Below, in pieces: positions 1 through 12,655 of a stretch of 64,000 bases of DNA (positions are counted from its first letter, which is position 1; every line of letters begins with the position of its first letter). Origin of the DNA: Bicyclus anynana (Eukaryota; Arthropoda; Insecta; Lepidoptera; Nymphalidae); assembly GCF_947172395.1 (NCBI RefSeq), contig NC_069087.1, positions 1,984,001 through 2,048,000 on the forward strand. The letters run 5' to 3'. Position numbers and translations under genes: made by a program. Below the pieces are notes generated by a model that worked only from the letters and a program-made list of their open reading frames with translations, searched no databases and was not told where the DNA came from.

Positions 1-240
1 CATAATCATCTAAGTAAAGCGCTTAAGCTTAAATGTGAATCATAATAATGAAACTTAACCGGAAGTTTATAAGATCAATCAACATATCGACATCTCAGAG
101 TATTAGTACAAACAAACTCCGTGGTCGTTAACCCACAAGCGAAGATAACAAAGACTAATTTAGCTCATTAGGCAGACGCGACAGATTACAGTTAATTGTT
201 TGCGACTTATAAATAGATGGCGGACTTTCCACGAAGAACT

Positions 241-567
241 ATAAAAATTTTAATAAAAAAAATTCAACCGACTTCCAACTCAAAAAATAACTTTAACTAA
301 AAAGCAAAAAATAACATCCTACTATGTGCTACCTTCTGATCAGTTTGAAGGCGGTGCCAATCCAGTGTCATGTTTTAATTAAAGCCGTTTCTGAAAGAAC
401 CACAGAAATTGTGCAATTTAAACGGCTTGAATTAAAACATCACTGGCTTGGCACCGCCTTCAAACTGATCAGAAGGTAGCACATAGTAGGATGTTATTTT
501 TTGCTTTTTAGTTAAAGTTATTTTTTGAGTTGGAAGTCGGTTGAATTTTTTTTATTAAAATTTTTAT
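241..567. repeat. Palindrome of fold-back element I
   Basis: The outer arms 241-360 and 448-567 are perfect inverted repeats of 120 bp. The inner parts (361-390 against 418-447) pair imperfectly, around a loop near 391-418. Confidence 0.95.
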
Positions 568-611
568 TTTTTTATTTTTAGTGTTAGCACAGCACTGCGT
601 GTGTACAGTTA

Positions 612-1130
612 CAACCTATCTAAGTGGAAAGTTCTTATCAATACAAAATTATCAAGTCCAAACACAAGGTAGCTACTGTGAGCCGTCGAGGAGTTCTCTT
701 CACTGTGCTTCGTCTTAATCACCAGACCCTTAATACAGTCGCAATCCATCTAGGTGGAAAGTTCTCATCAATACAAATTCATCAAGTCCAAACACAAGGT
801 AGCTACTGTGAACCATCGAGGAGTTCTCTTCACTGTCCCTCGTCTTCATCATCAGACCCTTAATACAGTCACAATCCATCTAGGTGGAAAGTTCTCATCA
901 ATACAAATTTATCAAGTCCAAACACAAGGTAGCTACTGTGAACCGTCGAGGAGTTCTCTTCACTGTCCCTCGTCTTCATCACCAGACAATTAATACAGTC
1001 ACAACCCATATAGGTGGAAAGTACTCATCAATACAAATTAATCAAGCCCAAACAAAAGGTGACTGCTGATAATCCTTGACGAGATCCATCGTCTGTGTTT
1101 CGGCTCCATCATCAGACCAACTCCAAACCT
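612..1130 (+). repeat. 130-bp tandem repeats in fold-back element I
   Basis: GGTGGAAAGTTCTCATCAAT recurs at exactly 130-bp steps. Because 130 is not a multiple of three, each repeat opens a new overlapping frame beginning MESS.QYK; these are not genes. Confidence 0.9.
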
Positions 1131-1343
1131 TCATAAAGTTATAGTGGTTTAAAATACCTTATGGAAACACTAACAAACGTACTAGCCGTCTCTACAACTT
1201 TCGAAAGTTCCCCTCAATTTCTCCAGGATGCCATCACCAGATCCTGACATGAAAAAAATGGGACCACCCTGAAAGTAAACCCTACAAAACAAAAAAAGAA
1301 ATTTTAAAATCGGTCCATAATTGACGGAATTATCGCTGGACAT

Positions 1344-1396
<53 letters not shown>

Positions 1397-1944
1397 ATAC
1401 ATACAGCCGAACGTAGAACCTCCTCCTTTTTGGAAGTCGGTTAAAAAGGGCTAAATTCGCAAAGAGGATGATTTATTGTAGCCACACAATTTGATGAATT
1501 GTGTTGAATTTTTTCAAAAAACTCGTATAATTATGTACCATTTGATTAATAGTTTTAGAAGATGTTATTATTTGAACGTCGATCGATATTATTATACACC
1601 TTGAATTCACCTATTATTCATCTTTCACAGTCTTCTTTATATTAATTATTAAGAAATTAATAACTTTAAAGGCGTTCCAACTTCCAACTACTATGCTAAT
1701 GGCGGCAGTAGGCATTTACGTGTACATAATCAGTGATTACTTTCTATGCGAAATTCAAATGTAAACTCAATTTCAGATTATTATTATGTGAAAATTATAC
1801 AATAATTACAATACATAATTTCTTGTAGGCATAACATATTTAAGGAATAATATAACGGTCATTTTGATAAATTGATTTTGAATGTTTAATACAACTTAAT
1901 CAAGTTAACGGGTAAGAATGTGAGAGTATAACCTAAAACGCATC

Positions 1945-2139
1945 TGTACTAATATTGGAAAGCTAAAGAGTTTTCGTTTGTTTGAACGCGGTAATCTCAG
2001 GAACCACTGGTCCGGTTTGAAAAATTCTTTCAGTGTTAGATAGCCCACTTATCGAGGATGGCTATAGGCTATATTTAATCCCCGCACTCCTACAGGAACG
2101 GGAACCACGACGGTGAAATCGCGCGGCGTCATCTAGTCG
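1945..2139 (+). mobile_element. Helitron-like short element (diverged)
   Basis: Matches the common 190-bp family in AATCTCAGGAACCACTGGTC and TTCTTTCAGTGTTAGATAGC, ending GCGCGGCGTCATCTAGT. The 5' TC end is altered. Confidence 0.8.
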
Positions 2140-2424
2140 ACTGCAATTTGCAATGAATTTGCAGATTCAACAACTCATCTACGTAGGCTTAGAATGGTCA
2201 ATTTGATAAATAGATTTTGAATGCCAAGAAAAAAATTTGTACCTAATGGGTAGATATGTGAGTTACCTAATGATTGTTTGCATAGTTTGGCGCATCTACA
2301 GTAATTTGCAGGTTTAGCAACTCATCTACATTGCGATGCCGACGTCCGGCGCAGGCGCAACCAATTTAATGCACCATTGCGAGCGATGATCACTTGAGAG
2401 ACCTCTCTTGTCTTTGCATTATAC

Positions 2425-2601
2425 GGCATCAACCCATATTCGGCTCACTGCTGAGCTCGAGTCTCCTCTCAGAATGAGAGGGGTTAGGCCAGTAGTCCAC
2501 CACGCTGGCCCAATGCGGATTGGCAGACTTCACATATTCTCTGGTATGCAGGTTTCCTCACGATGTTTTCCTTCACCGATTGAGACACGTGATATTTAAT
2601 T
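2425..2601 (-). mobile_element. SINE-B, 5'-truncated, with 14-bp target-site duplication
   Basis: SINE-B in this window is a tRNA-derived family of about 300 bp with the B box GGGTTCGAATCC and a GAT-rich 3' end (CATCAACCCATATTCGGCTC in reverse). Here the tRNA-like head is missing. TCTTTGCATTATAC at 2411-2424 and 2602-2615 bounds the insertion. Confidence 0.9.
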
Positions 2602-2705
2602 TCTTTGCATTATACTTGATGTTTATAGTTACGAAGATCACTATGTATCCGTTTTAATCTCTAGAAGCAAGGATTGGAGAATATTTAGCTGGCTTCATTT
2701 AAGAG

Positions 2706-2844
2706 GGCCGAACCCCCACCAGGTGGACTGACGACATCAAGCGAGTCGCAGGGATTCGCTGGATGCAGGCGGCTCAGTATCGTGATGTTTGGAAGTCCCT
2801 ACAAAAGGCCCATGTCCTGCAGTGGACGTCCATCGGCTGATATG
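2706..2844 (+). mobile_element. 5'-truncated RTE 3' end with target-site duplication
   Basis: Reads TRWTDDIKRVAG...QWTSIG then a stop, the C-terminus of the RTE reverse transcriptase, followed by a short ATG-type tail. Direct repeats ATTTAAGAG at 2697-2705 and 2845-2853 bound it. Only the last 139 bp of the element were inserted. Confidence 0.85.
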
Positions 2845-2853
2845 ATTTAAGAG

Positions 2854-5710
2854 AGGCCATTGGAGACATGGGCTTATCTGCTTAAGTTATTTCCAATATG
2901 ACCTTGAATATTTATTACTGTTTAAAAAGCTATGATATTTTAGTTTTTAATTTTATCAGTTCGTTAAAAAAACATTCTAGTCCGACTAGAATTTCCTTAG
3001 TTTATTTATAAACATGGATTAGGATTCCAACACTGAACTTTAAACAGTAATACCGCGTAATACATAGGGTCCACTTTACTTTGAAGAAAATTTACTTTTA
3101 ATCATGTATGAATATGGGGGGGAAGAGTATAAATATATTACTTTGGTATTTAGAGTTTACATTTTTCAGTCGAATAAATAAAGAGATAAAGTTATTAAAT
3201 TAAATGTTCGCTACCTTCTGCAATTTAGTGATACGTTTACGTAGGTCATTAATTAATGTTTGTTTGAATTTCGAGTAAAAAGATAAATTATTAAGGTAAC
3301 AATTATGGTAGAAGAATAAAGCACAAAAAAAAAATTACACGCCAAATGTGTTGATACATTAAATTATTCTCGTATATGTCTGTTATAATAAATCAAGCGA
3401 CATATATGTATCTACTTAAGTGAATTGTACAGGTTTAACTATAATGCGATTCGCAGGGTCAATAGCAGAATATTTATTTGCTACTTCGTTTTCAATACGT
3501 GCGAATAGCGTTGCGTATGTTATTTGTTAATCTGTTTAGTTGGCTTCTATAGAGGAGGATATATTGTTTACAATTGGGTTCAATGCGAATTAACTGTAGA
3601 TTAGATATAGGTAGAATACCAAGATAGAGACGGAAAGAGCAAAAACTGTGTACCAACTTGATGTTGGACCATGAAAAACTGGCGAAACCAAGAAACAATG
3701 CGTATAATTCCAAAGTATCATCATATTTCGCTTGGATTCGTTGGTTTTTTGCGGCAATTAGCAACCTAAACTTAGATATATCAATGCAATTTAGGTACAA
3801 GAACACAGGCTTCAAAAGCCCAGTAGAAAAGTCGGTAATGACCATGTGTTTCTATGTTCATCTTTCAATCAAGTTATCCTGAAAATATCAACTTTAGTTC
3901 GTAAGAATAAATAAATAGGATGGCAGTCAATTATTATAATATCATGCCTGGATCTGATGTCATATCATGTAATTACTAAGTTCCTATATGCATTTAGGTC
4001 ATTCGCCAATACGCTATCGCTGTTTGCAGGATACGTTTCGCGGATGTTTGTCGATAGCTGAAAATAATATGAAAACACAAGGCAGCGATAACAGATCTCT
4101 ACAATGGTTCTGTTTGTTACGTTATCGTGTAGTGTAGTTATCTGAGCACATAATAAGTGTAAGAATTGTGTATCACGTTGCTGATAACAAACTTATGTCT
4201 ACATTATATAGTAGCCGATTCCCCGAAGTTTCTCCCGTGTAGTTTCAGGATTAAATACGGAGTTAAAATACAGCCTATGACACTCGCAAATAACGTAGCT
4301 TTCTGTTGATAAAAGAATTTTTAAAATCGATTCAGTAGTTCCAAAGATTACAGTCTACAACCTCACAAACTTTACCTCTTTAATAGATTAAAACGGGTGC
4401 CAAACTAGAATAATTAAGTATGCAGTAGGATTTAAAGATACATCTATTTATGAATTTGAGGGTTGCACTTACACCGAAAGGTCGTACCCAATCCTAACAC
4501 AAGAAAATACTACTTATTGGTCATACTCGTATTTTATTAAGATAATATGGCAAATATTCTTTTTTTTTTAAATACCCCTAATCAAAATCTCCTGTGCTTT
4601 TGCGTAAATATTTGCTTTCGATATTGCTGATTGCTGTACTGTATAAACGTCACCTAGATTCATCTTATAAACCAAGGAAAAGAGTTTTACATAATAATAT
4701 AATATTTATGGTAATAAAAGTAAAGCAATTACATAAACTCGTACCTTCGATCTACGCTCGGATGGACGTCGCGTCGCCTAAAGGATTGCATGTTCAAAAT
4801 TAGCAATAGGCAAGTGCAAATTTATGTTTTCTCACCAATACAGCCTTGGCCGAGTTAGTGATCGTTTGATTAGTTCGGTGCGATCTGTTATCACGATGCG
4901 ATTGTTTAGTTTAGGAATTAGTTTTTAAGAAACTGCATTATTTGCTACTGTTTTATGAAACTGATAGATAGCATAGATAAACAGAATTGCCAGTACTCTC
5001 AGCTTTGACTATATAGTGTCTCTTAGATGTTTTTAAATTGCTAAGAATATTGTGAGGTTATTATAGTAAGGTAAAGCTATAATAATGTCGTATTGCCAGA
5101 AAACGACTTACCTACGTCGTGGTACGAATTTAGGCAACCTTTACTAAATTGACAATATTATTGCCAATATAATGTCCATCCAGTAAGGTTGTCTAAAAAA
5201 AGTCTTGCCTTCGCAAGTAATATTGCAGTAAAACCTTAAGACAGCCATATACGAACAAGTTTACCGTTCAACTTGCAGCGCGCTTAGGGAGATGGTTAGG
5301 TTAGCGCGCTGGAAACTAGACGGTTTTGATCGTGTGTGGCTAGCTTTACCCTACTATATTGACAATATAATAGAGGGTTGTGTGTGTGCGTGGTCCCTTA
5401 GAAAAAAATTAATCACTCAAGATTGAACAAACATTTCAATTAAGTTACATTAATATAACTTATGTAATTAGTGTCTAGTTGATTAGCTTACCGGTTACTC
5501 AATCAGCATTTTGACTTGCATATCGTATCTCCGGTCTGATAAAATCAGTGTGTAACCGAAAGTAGGTAGTATACATATTTTATACGTGAATAATTAACAA
5601 CGAAAGGATTTGGCAGTCTTCCATACAAAGTCAGATCATGCAACATTACGGAAATTACTTTCGAACACAAAAGGTGTGTGTATGTGTGTTACTGTGTGAG
5701 CATAGCCTCA
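2854..5710. other. Gene-free AT-rich stretch
   Basis: No exon-like sequence. Two overlapping opposite frames near 3492-3882 have no recognisable content. An old reversed Helitron-like remnant lies about 4200-4395 (CAAACTTTACCTCTTTAAT). Confidence 0.6.
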
Positions 5711-5921
5711 CATGTGGCACGTCGATTCTCTTTCTACGAACGCTAACGCTTCGAAAATTAAAAAATGTATGGGATTCACATTTCCTATCGACATGTTGTC
5801 GATCGGAACCGGTATCGGTATCGGAATCGGTATCAAGTTGTCGAACGGATCTGTAATTCCCATACTTTTGTTAGTTTTCGAAGCGTTAGCGTTTGTAGAA
5901 AGAGAATCGGCATGCCACATG
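5711..5921. mobile_element. MITE with GTGGCACG inverted ends, copy 1
   Basis: CATGTGGCACGTCGATTCTC and CTACGAACGCTAACGCTTCG at the left are mirrored at the right by CGAAGCGTTAGCGTTTGTAG and GCATGCCACATG. The loop carries a GGTATCGGTATCGGAATCGG run. Confidence 0.85.
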
Positions 5922-6045
5922 GCTACAGGCCCATGTCTTTGATCGTTTGACTTTTGTTATGTCATTTAATTGAGATATTTACTTAATTAGTAAAGCAACG
6001 GGCAGGGCATGAAGTTCAAAGAACTGGTGGAGGTTAAGGTCTTAG

Positions 6046-6220
6046 GGCCATTTTTTTTATAATATGACCAATATTCCCATTCCCCTCCAATTAGTGGGGA
6101 AAGACTGTGCTAGGAGTGGGTACGACAATAGACCAACGGGGATCGAACCACCATCCCTCCAACCATGAGGAGTGATGAGTCCAACCGCTCTTACCTTTGA
6201 GCTATTGAGGTATATGGTCA
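6046..6220 (-). mobile_element. SINE-C, reversed
   Basis: The reverse complement of the family at 22411-22600: GGGGATCGAACCACCATCCC is the B-box region and AGCTATTGAGG the start. It stands just left of the SINE-B at 6269. Confidence 0.7.
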
Positions 6221-6268
6221 CTTCGCTCTGGAAACCGCAGTGTTTCTGCAAGGTGGACTGACTGAAGT

Positions 6269-6571
6269 CATCAACCCATATTCGGCTCACTGCTGAGCTC
6301 GAGTCTCCTCTCAGAATGAGAGGACCAAGGCCATTAGTCCACCACGCTGGTCCAATGCGGATTGGCAGACTTCACACACGCAGAGAATTAAGATAATTCT
6401 CTGGTATGCAGGTTTCCTCACGATGTTTTCCTTCACCGATTGAGACACGTGATATTTAATATGTTAAAATGCACACTACTGAAAAGTTGGAGGTGCATGC
6501 CCCGGACCGGATTCGAACCCACACCCTCCGGAATCGGAGGCAGAGGTCATATCCACTGGGCTATCACTGGG
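6269..6571 (-). mobile_element. SINE-B, full length with tRNA-like head
   Basis: The reversed B box (GGATTCGAACCCACACCCT) lies near 6500 and the reversed 3' end is at 6269. The direct repeat CTGACTGAAGT at 6258-6268 and 6572-6582 is the target duplication. Confidence 0.92.
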
Positions 6572-6927
6572 CTGACTGAAGTACTCTAATAAATATTAGT
6601 AGTAGGGTTTCTTGTTGAAAAACCAGTAACGGAAAACTCGTATCATCAAAAAGCAATTTAATTTCATCGTGCATTTATCTGCAAAGTGTCGTATGGAACG
6701 TAAGCCGTGAGATCTATAATCGGTCTCGCTGCTCGGTACTCGGTAGACCGGCGCTAATCTGAGACTAACGCTAAAACATCTGCTGTTGTGGTTACTGAAT
6801 TAACATTGTTGATTTTTGTCGTATTGAATCATACATTTTGTTGACGTAAGAAATTAGATAATGAATTGATGATACAGGAACAGTTCTTTGAAAGGGGAGA
6901 CAAGTCGTTTTTGAAATGAAAACTGAT

Positions 6928-9760
6928 TTACCCTGGAATTCATAGTCGTGAAGTGAACAATCCCCCACAAACCAATATTCAGTAGTCACCCAGGGGCTGA
7001 CTATTGAATCATCCTTCATTGCATTTCATAAACAAACTACTGGAGAGCCCCTAGGTGACTGGAGTTTCAAGCAAATGTTGTCTATGATTTTACATTAGAT
7101 CTTTGAAAATTCTGTGACACAACCACAGAGAGACGTATTTTGTTAATTCTTTGACATTTTACAAAATAATTGAGTTTCTAATATTTTCATTTACTTTATG
7201 TTTTTATTTATCGTAGTAAAATTTAATTCGTTCAAGTGCACAATAGATCAGTTTTATCAAAAAGTTTCTTTCTCACAAGAAGGAGTTGTTAGAAAAATAT
7301 TGAAGTTATGTGGACGAACATGATCATATACAAAATTATCAGCCGATGGACGTCCACTGCTGGACATAGCCGTCTTGCATGGACTTTCAAACACAACGGT
7401 CTCGAGGGGCCAGCGTCCAGCGGCTCCCTGCAACCCGCTTGATGCCCTCGGTCCACCTAGTGGGGGTTCAACCAACACTGCGATTTCATCGGCTCTTCGA
7501 ACTATGTGGCCTGCCCATTGCCACTTCAGCTTCACAACTCGCTGTGCTACCTATGTCAGTGACTTTGGTTTGTCTGCGGATCTCCTCATTTGTGAAACGA
7601 TCACGCAGAGAAATCCCAAGCATACTATTTACTATATAAGTAGTTTGATATTTCATACTTTTGTAATGTGGAATCCTACTTGAAATAAAAAAAATATTGT
7701 AAGAGGAAATTTGTTTATTTTACTCAAAACCACCTATAATTACCTGAAATAATTACAAGTAGGTACTATTATGCTGTATTTTCTTACAATTTATAGTAAG
7801 TGCAGTAAATAAATATAAGTGTAGCTTATCCTTAGGAATAGTGGTAAAATTGCATTTCACAAAGCTTTAGATCACATAATATTATATATTTAGGAGGTAG
7901 GCTTGGCCCGGTAATGGGCTGATAATAATGAACCACACAGTACTTATTGCAATTCTAAAATCAAACCTATATCCTTTTAATACAAAGTTTAATTAATAAC
8001 AACAATAAATACATAATTTACATATAACTTATTGTTATTATTGTATATTTTTATAGGGCCAGACTTAAATGAAAAATGCAGAAGTAAACATTTAATAATT
8101 ATCTTTATTAAAGATGTGAATCAATAAATTTCATTCAATTAAGATTTCATTTTCTATTGTTTTGGACTTCAGTGTGAGTGACCACCTTACAACATACTGC
8201 ACTCACTCCTACTACCTCTATATTAAATGCTGCTGACTTTTCAAGGTATGTGGGTCTTCCAATTACTGTGATCTGAAAACTCGGATTTTCAAGGACCAAA
8301 GTATTCTCAGTATTCTTGGTAAAACAATATTCTCAGAGCTCATCACTGCTATTCCTTGCCATGATAGCCGGTTTCTTTAAATCTGTGCATAGGGTCCTCC
8401 GGGGTTGTTTATATGTATACCTATGCGTGCCATCAATACAGCTTGACTTGTGGCATTTCTGTTATTTCATAGAATGCTTGATGGAATGCACATACAGTCT
8501 GAAAATAAACATTATGTTAGTTACATTTATGTAGGTTATAGGTATATTTCCTAAATCAAAACTAGATAGGTATACCTAACATTTATATAGGTTAGATTAC
8601 AAACAAACTAATTAAATTCTTCATCATGAGTATGTTAAGCATGAGTCTCCTCTCAGAATGAGAGGGATAAGGTCCACCACTCTGGCCCAATGTGAATTGG
8701 CAGACTTCACACATGTAGAGACAATGGTTTTCCTTCACCGTATGAGAAATGTGATATACATTTAAATTCATAAAATGCACATAACTGAAATGATTTGGAG
8801 GTGCATGTTTCAGACAGCATTTGAACCAACACCCTCCGAATAGAAGGCAGAGGTCATATCAACTGGGCTATATGGATTTTGACCTACTCCTAATTTATCT
8901 ATACTAATATTATAAACAGGAAAAATTTGTTTGTTTGTTTTGAATAGGATCTGTAACTACTGAACTGATTTGAAAGATTCTATCACTGTTGGGAACCTAC
9001 ACCATCATAATCAAAGGCAGGGGTCATATCCACTGGGCTAATTGGTTTTATATCTACTCCTAATTTATCTTTACTAATAATAGAAACAGGAAAGATTTGT
9101 TTGTTTGTATGTTTTGAATAGGCTCTGGAACTACTGAACCAATTTCAAAAATTCTTTCACTGTTGGGAAGCTACACTATTCCCGAGCTCTATAGGCTATA
9201 TTTTATCCCCATATTCTTACGGAAATGGGAACCACACAGGGTGAAACCGCGCGGCGTCTTCATGAACAAAAAATTATTGATAATGAACAAAGGTACGTAC
9301 CTGATAACATCCCGTTTCATAGAATCGAAGTGCTGCTAGAATGTATAATACTAGCGGTATTGGTATTCCTCTCTTGGTCTTCTGTGTTCATTCTTCATCA
9401 AACAGAGGCATATTATGCCTAATATGAGAATCTTTCGTACATTCCATATCGCCATAGTATTATACTGGGTTTACGCAATTGCGAATATATATCTTGGGCA
9501 CTGATATAACTCGCTGTTTATAACTTCACTTATAACGATCCAATCGTCCACTTTCTAATAAATAAATCACGAATAACAACAAAAAAAAATGCCAGGGGAT
9601 GGTTTGGCTGACAAATATCGGTAATTCAGCAGTCAGCCGCCAGCTCCTGTCAAATGAGGGGTTTCTTTTGTCTATGAAACGCGTAGGGGTTGAATTCGAC
9701 ACATAGCGGCTGAATAATCCCCTTAGGGGCCCCCTACTACGACTATGAATTCCACCGTTA
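6928..9760. mobile_element. Tandem composite TIR element, unit 1 of 3
   Basis: The left end TTACCCTGGAATTCATAGTC matches, inverted, the right end GACTATGAATTCCACCGTTA. Inside are, in order, a 3' piece of an RTE retrotransposon (about 7340-7622, antisense), unknown AT-rich DNA, a reversed SINE-B piece (about 8637-8877), two Helitron remnants (about 8893-9015 and 9058-9268) and a GC-rich palindromic right end. Short frames such as 7375-7683 and 9225-9422 are read-through of these pieces, not genes. A 36-bp unique spacer follows. Confidence 0.85.
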
Positions 9761-9796
9761 GTCGCGTTGGGAACTTTTTCTTGGTAAGGGAAAATC

Positions 9797-12654
9797 TTAC
9801 CCTGGAATTCATAGTCGTGAAGTGAACAATCCCCCACAAACCAATATTCAGTATTCACCCAGGGGCTGACTATTGAATCATCCTTCATTGCATTTCATAA
9901 ACAAACTACTGGAGAGCCCCTAGGTGACTGGAGTTTCAAGCAAATGTTGTCTATGATTTTACATTAGATCTTTGAAAATTCTGTGACACAACCACAGAGA
10001 GACGTATTTTGTTTATTCTTTGACATTTTACAAAATAATTGAGTTTCTATTTTCTAATATTTTCATTTACTTTTTGATTTTATTTATCATAGTAAAATTT
10101 AATTCGTTCAAGAGTACAATAGATCAATTTTATCAAAAAGTTTCTTTCACACAAGAAGGAGTTGTTAGAAAAATATTGAAGATATGTGGACGAACATGAT
10201 CATAATCAAAATTATCAGCCGATGGACGTCCACTGCTGGACATAGCCGTCTTGCATGGACTTTCAAACACAACGGTCTTGAGCCGCCAGCGTCCAGCGGC
10301 TCCCTGCAACCCGCTTGATGCCCTCGGTCCACCTAGTGGGGGTTCGACCAACACTGCGATTTCATCGGCTCTTCGAACTATGTGGCCTGCCCATTGCCAC
10401 TTCAGCTTCACGACTCGCTGTGCTACCTATGTCAGTGACTTTGGTTTGTCTGCGGATCTCCTCATTTGTGATTCGATCACGCAGAGAAATCCCAAGCATA
10501 CTATTTACTATATAAGTAGTTTGATATTTCATACTTTTGTAATGTGGAATCCTACTTGAAATAAAAAAAATATTGTCAGAGGAAATTTGATTATTTTACT
10601 CAAAACCACCTATAATTACCTGAAATAATTACAAGTAGGTACTATTATGCTGTATTTTTTTACAATGTATAGTAAGTGCAGTAAATAAATATAAGTGTAT
10701 TCCTTAGGAATAGTGGTAAAATTGCATTTCACAAAGCTTTAGATCACATAATATTATATATGTATTTAGTAGGTAAGCTTGGCCTGGTAATGGGCTGATA
10801 ATAATGAACCACACACACTTATTGCAATTCTAAAATCAAACCTATATCCTTTTGATACAAAGTTTAATTAATAACAACAATAAATACATAATTTACATAT
10901 AACTTATTGTTATTATTGTGTATTTTTATAGGGCCAGACTTAAATGAAAAATGCAGAAGTAAACATTTAATAATTATCTTTATTAAAAATTTGAATCAAT
11001 AAATTTTTATTTTCCATCATTCATTCAATTAAGATTTGTATATATTTTCTATTGTTATGGACTTCAGAGTGAGTGACCACCTTACAATACACTGCACTCA
11101 CTCCTACTACTTCGATATTAAATGCTGCTGACTTTTCAAGGTATGAGGGTCTTCCAATTACTGTGATCTGAAAACTCAGATTTTCAAGGACCAAAGTATT
11201 CTCAGTATTCTTGGTAAAACAGTATTCTCAGAGCTCATCACTGCTATTCCCTGCCATGATAGCCGGTTTCTTTAAATCTGTGTATAGGGTCCTCCGGGGT
11301 TGTTTATATGTATACCTATGCGTGACATCAATACAGCTTGACTTTTGGCATTTCTGTTATTTCATAGAATGCTTGATGGACTGCACCTACAGTCTGAAAA
11401 TAAACATTATGTTAGTTACATTTATGTAGGTTATATATTTCCTAAATCAAAACTAGATAGGTATACCTAACATTTATATAGGTTAGATTACAAACAAACA
11501 AACTAATTAAATTCTTCATCATGAGTATGTTAAGCATGAGTCTCCTCTCAGAATGAGAGGGATAAGGTCCACCACGCTGGCCCAATGTGAATTGGCAGAC
11601 TTCACACATGTAGAGACAATGTTTTTCCTTCACCGTATGAGACATGTAATATACATTTAAATTCATAAAATGCACATAACTGAAATGATTTGGAGGTGTA
11701 TGTTTCAGACAGCATTTGAACCTACACCATCCGAATAGAAGGCAGAGGTCATATCTACTGGGCTATATGGATTTTGACCTACTCCTAATTTATCTATACT
11801 AATATTATAAACAGGAAAAATTTGTTTGTTTGTTTTGAATAGGATCTGTAACTACTGAACTGATTTGAAAGATTCTATCACTGTTGGGAACCTACACCAT
11901 CATAATCAAAGGCAGAGGTCATACCCACTGGGCTAATTGGTTTTATATCTACTCCTAATTTATCTTTACTAATAATAGAAACAGGAAAGATTTGTTTGTT
12001 TGTATGTTTTGAATAGGCTCTGGAACTACTGAACCAATTTAAAAAAATCTTTCACTGTTGGGAAGCTACACTATTCCCGAGCTCTATAGGCTATATTTTA
12101 TCCCCATATTCTTACGGAAATGGGAACCACACAGGGTGAAACCGCGCGGCGTCTTCATGAACAAAAAATTATTGATAATGAACAAAGGTACGTACCTGAT
12201 AACATCCCGTTTCATAGAATCGAAGTGCTGCTAGAATGTATAATACTAGCGGTATTGGTATTCCTCTCTTGGTCTTCTGTGTTCATTCTTCATCAAACAG
12301 AGGCATATTATGCCTAATATGAGAATCTTTCGTACATTCCATATCGCCATAGTATTATACTGGGTTTACGCAATTGCGAATATATATCTTGGGCACTGAT
12401 ATAACTCGCTGTTTATAACTTCATTTATAACGATCCGAACGTCCACTTTCTAATAAATAAATCACGAATAACAACAAAAAAAATGCCAGGGGATGGTTTG
12501 GCTGACAAATATCGGTAATTCAGCAGTCAGCCGCCAGCTCCTGTCAAATGAGGGGTTTCTTTTGTCTATGAAACGCGTAGGGATTGAATTCGACACATAG
12601 CGGCTGAATAATCCCCTTAGGGGCCCCCTGCTACGACTATGAATTCCACCGTTA
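9797..12654. mobile_element. Tandem composite TIR element, unit 2 of 3
   Basis: Same order and same internal passengers as unit 1: RTE piece about 10216-10498, SINE-B piece about 11530-11770, Helitron remnants to about 12163. It ends one base before unit 3 begins, so the right end ...CCACCGTTA and the left end TTACCCTGG are nearly fused. Small indels separate it from unit 1. Confidence 0.85.
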
Positions 12655-12655
12655 G

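Larger units (their letters stand above)
241..1452 (+). mobile_element. Fold-back element I: 327-bp palindrome plus 130-bp tandem repeats
   Basis: Opens with a long palindrome (241-567), continues with about four 130-bp repeats (612-1130), a conserved body, a run of about 50 A (1346-1395) and ends CTTTTTGGAAGTCGGTTAAA. TTCAACCGACTTCCAA at the left and TTGGAAGTCGGTTAAA at the right are terminal inverted repeats. A reversed copy of the whole element lies at 27263-28496. Confidence 0.85.

Noticed and set aside
624..1069. Overlapping frames MESS.QYK.IKSKHKVATV
   Set aside because: They are produced by a 130-bp tandem repeat read in shifting frames; there is no splice or family support.
3492..3882. 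Opposed frames of 117 and 74 codons
   Set aside because: No recognisable motif, no splice context, and composition like the surrounding AT-rich DNA.
9225..9422. 65-aa frame MGTTQGETARRLHEQ... repeated near-identically at 12120 and 14964
   Set aside because: It opens inside a Helitron remnant and runs into AT-rich DNA of the tandem composite element. Repetition comes from the triplication of the unit, not from protein conservation.
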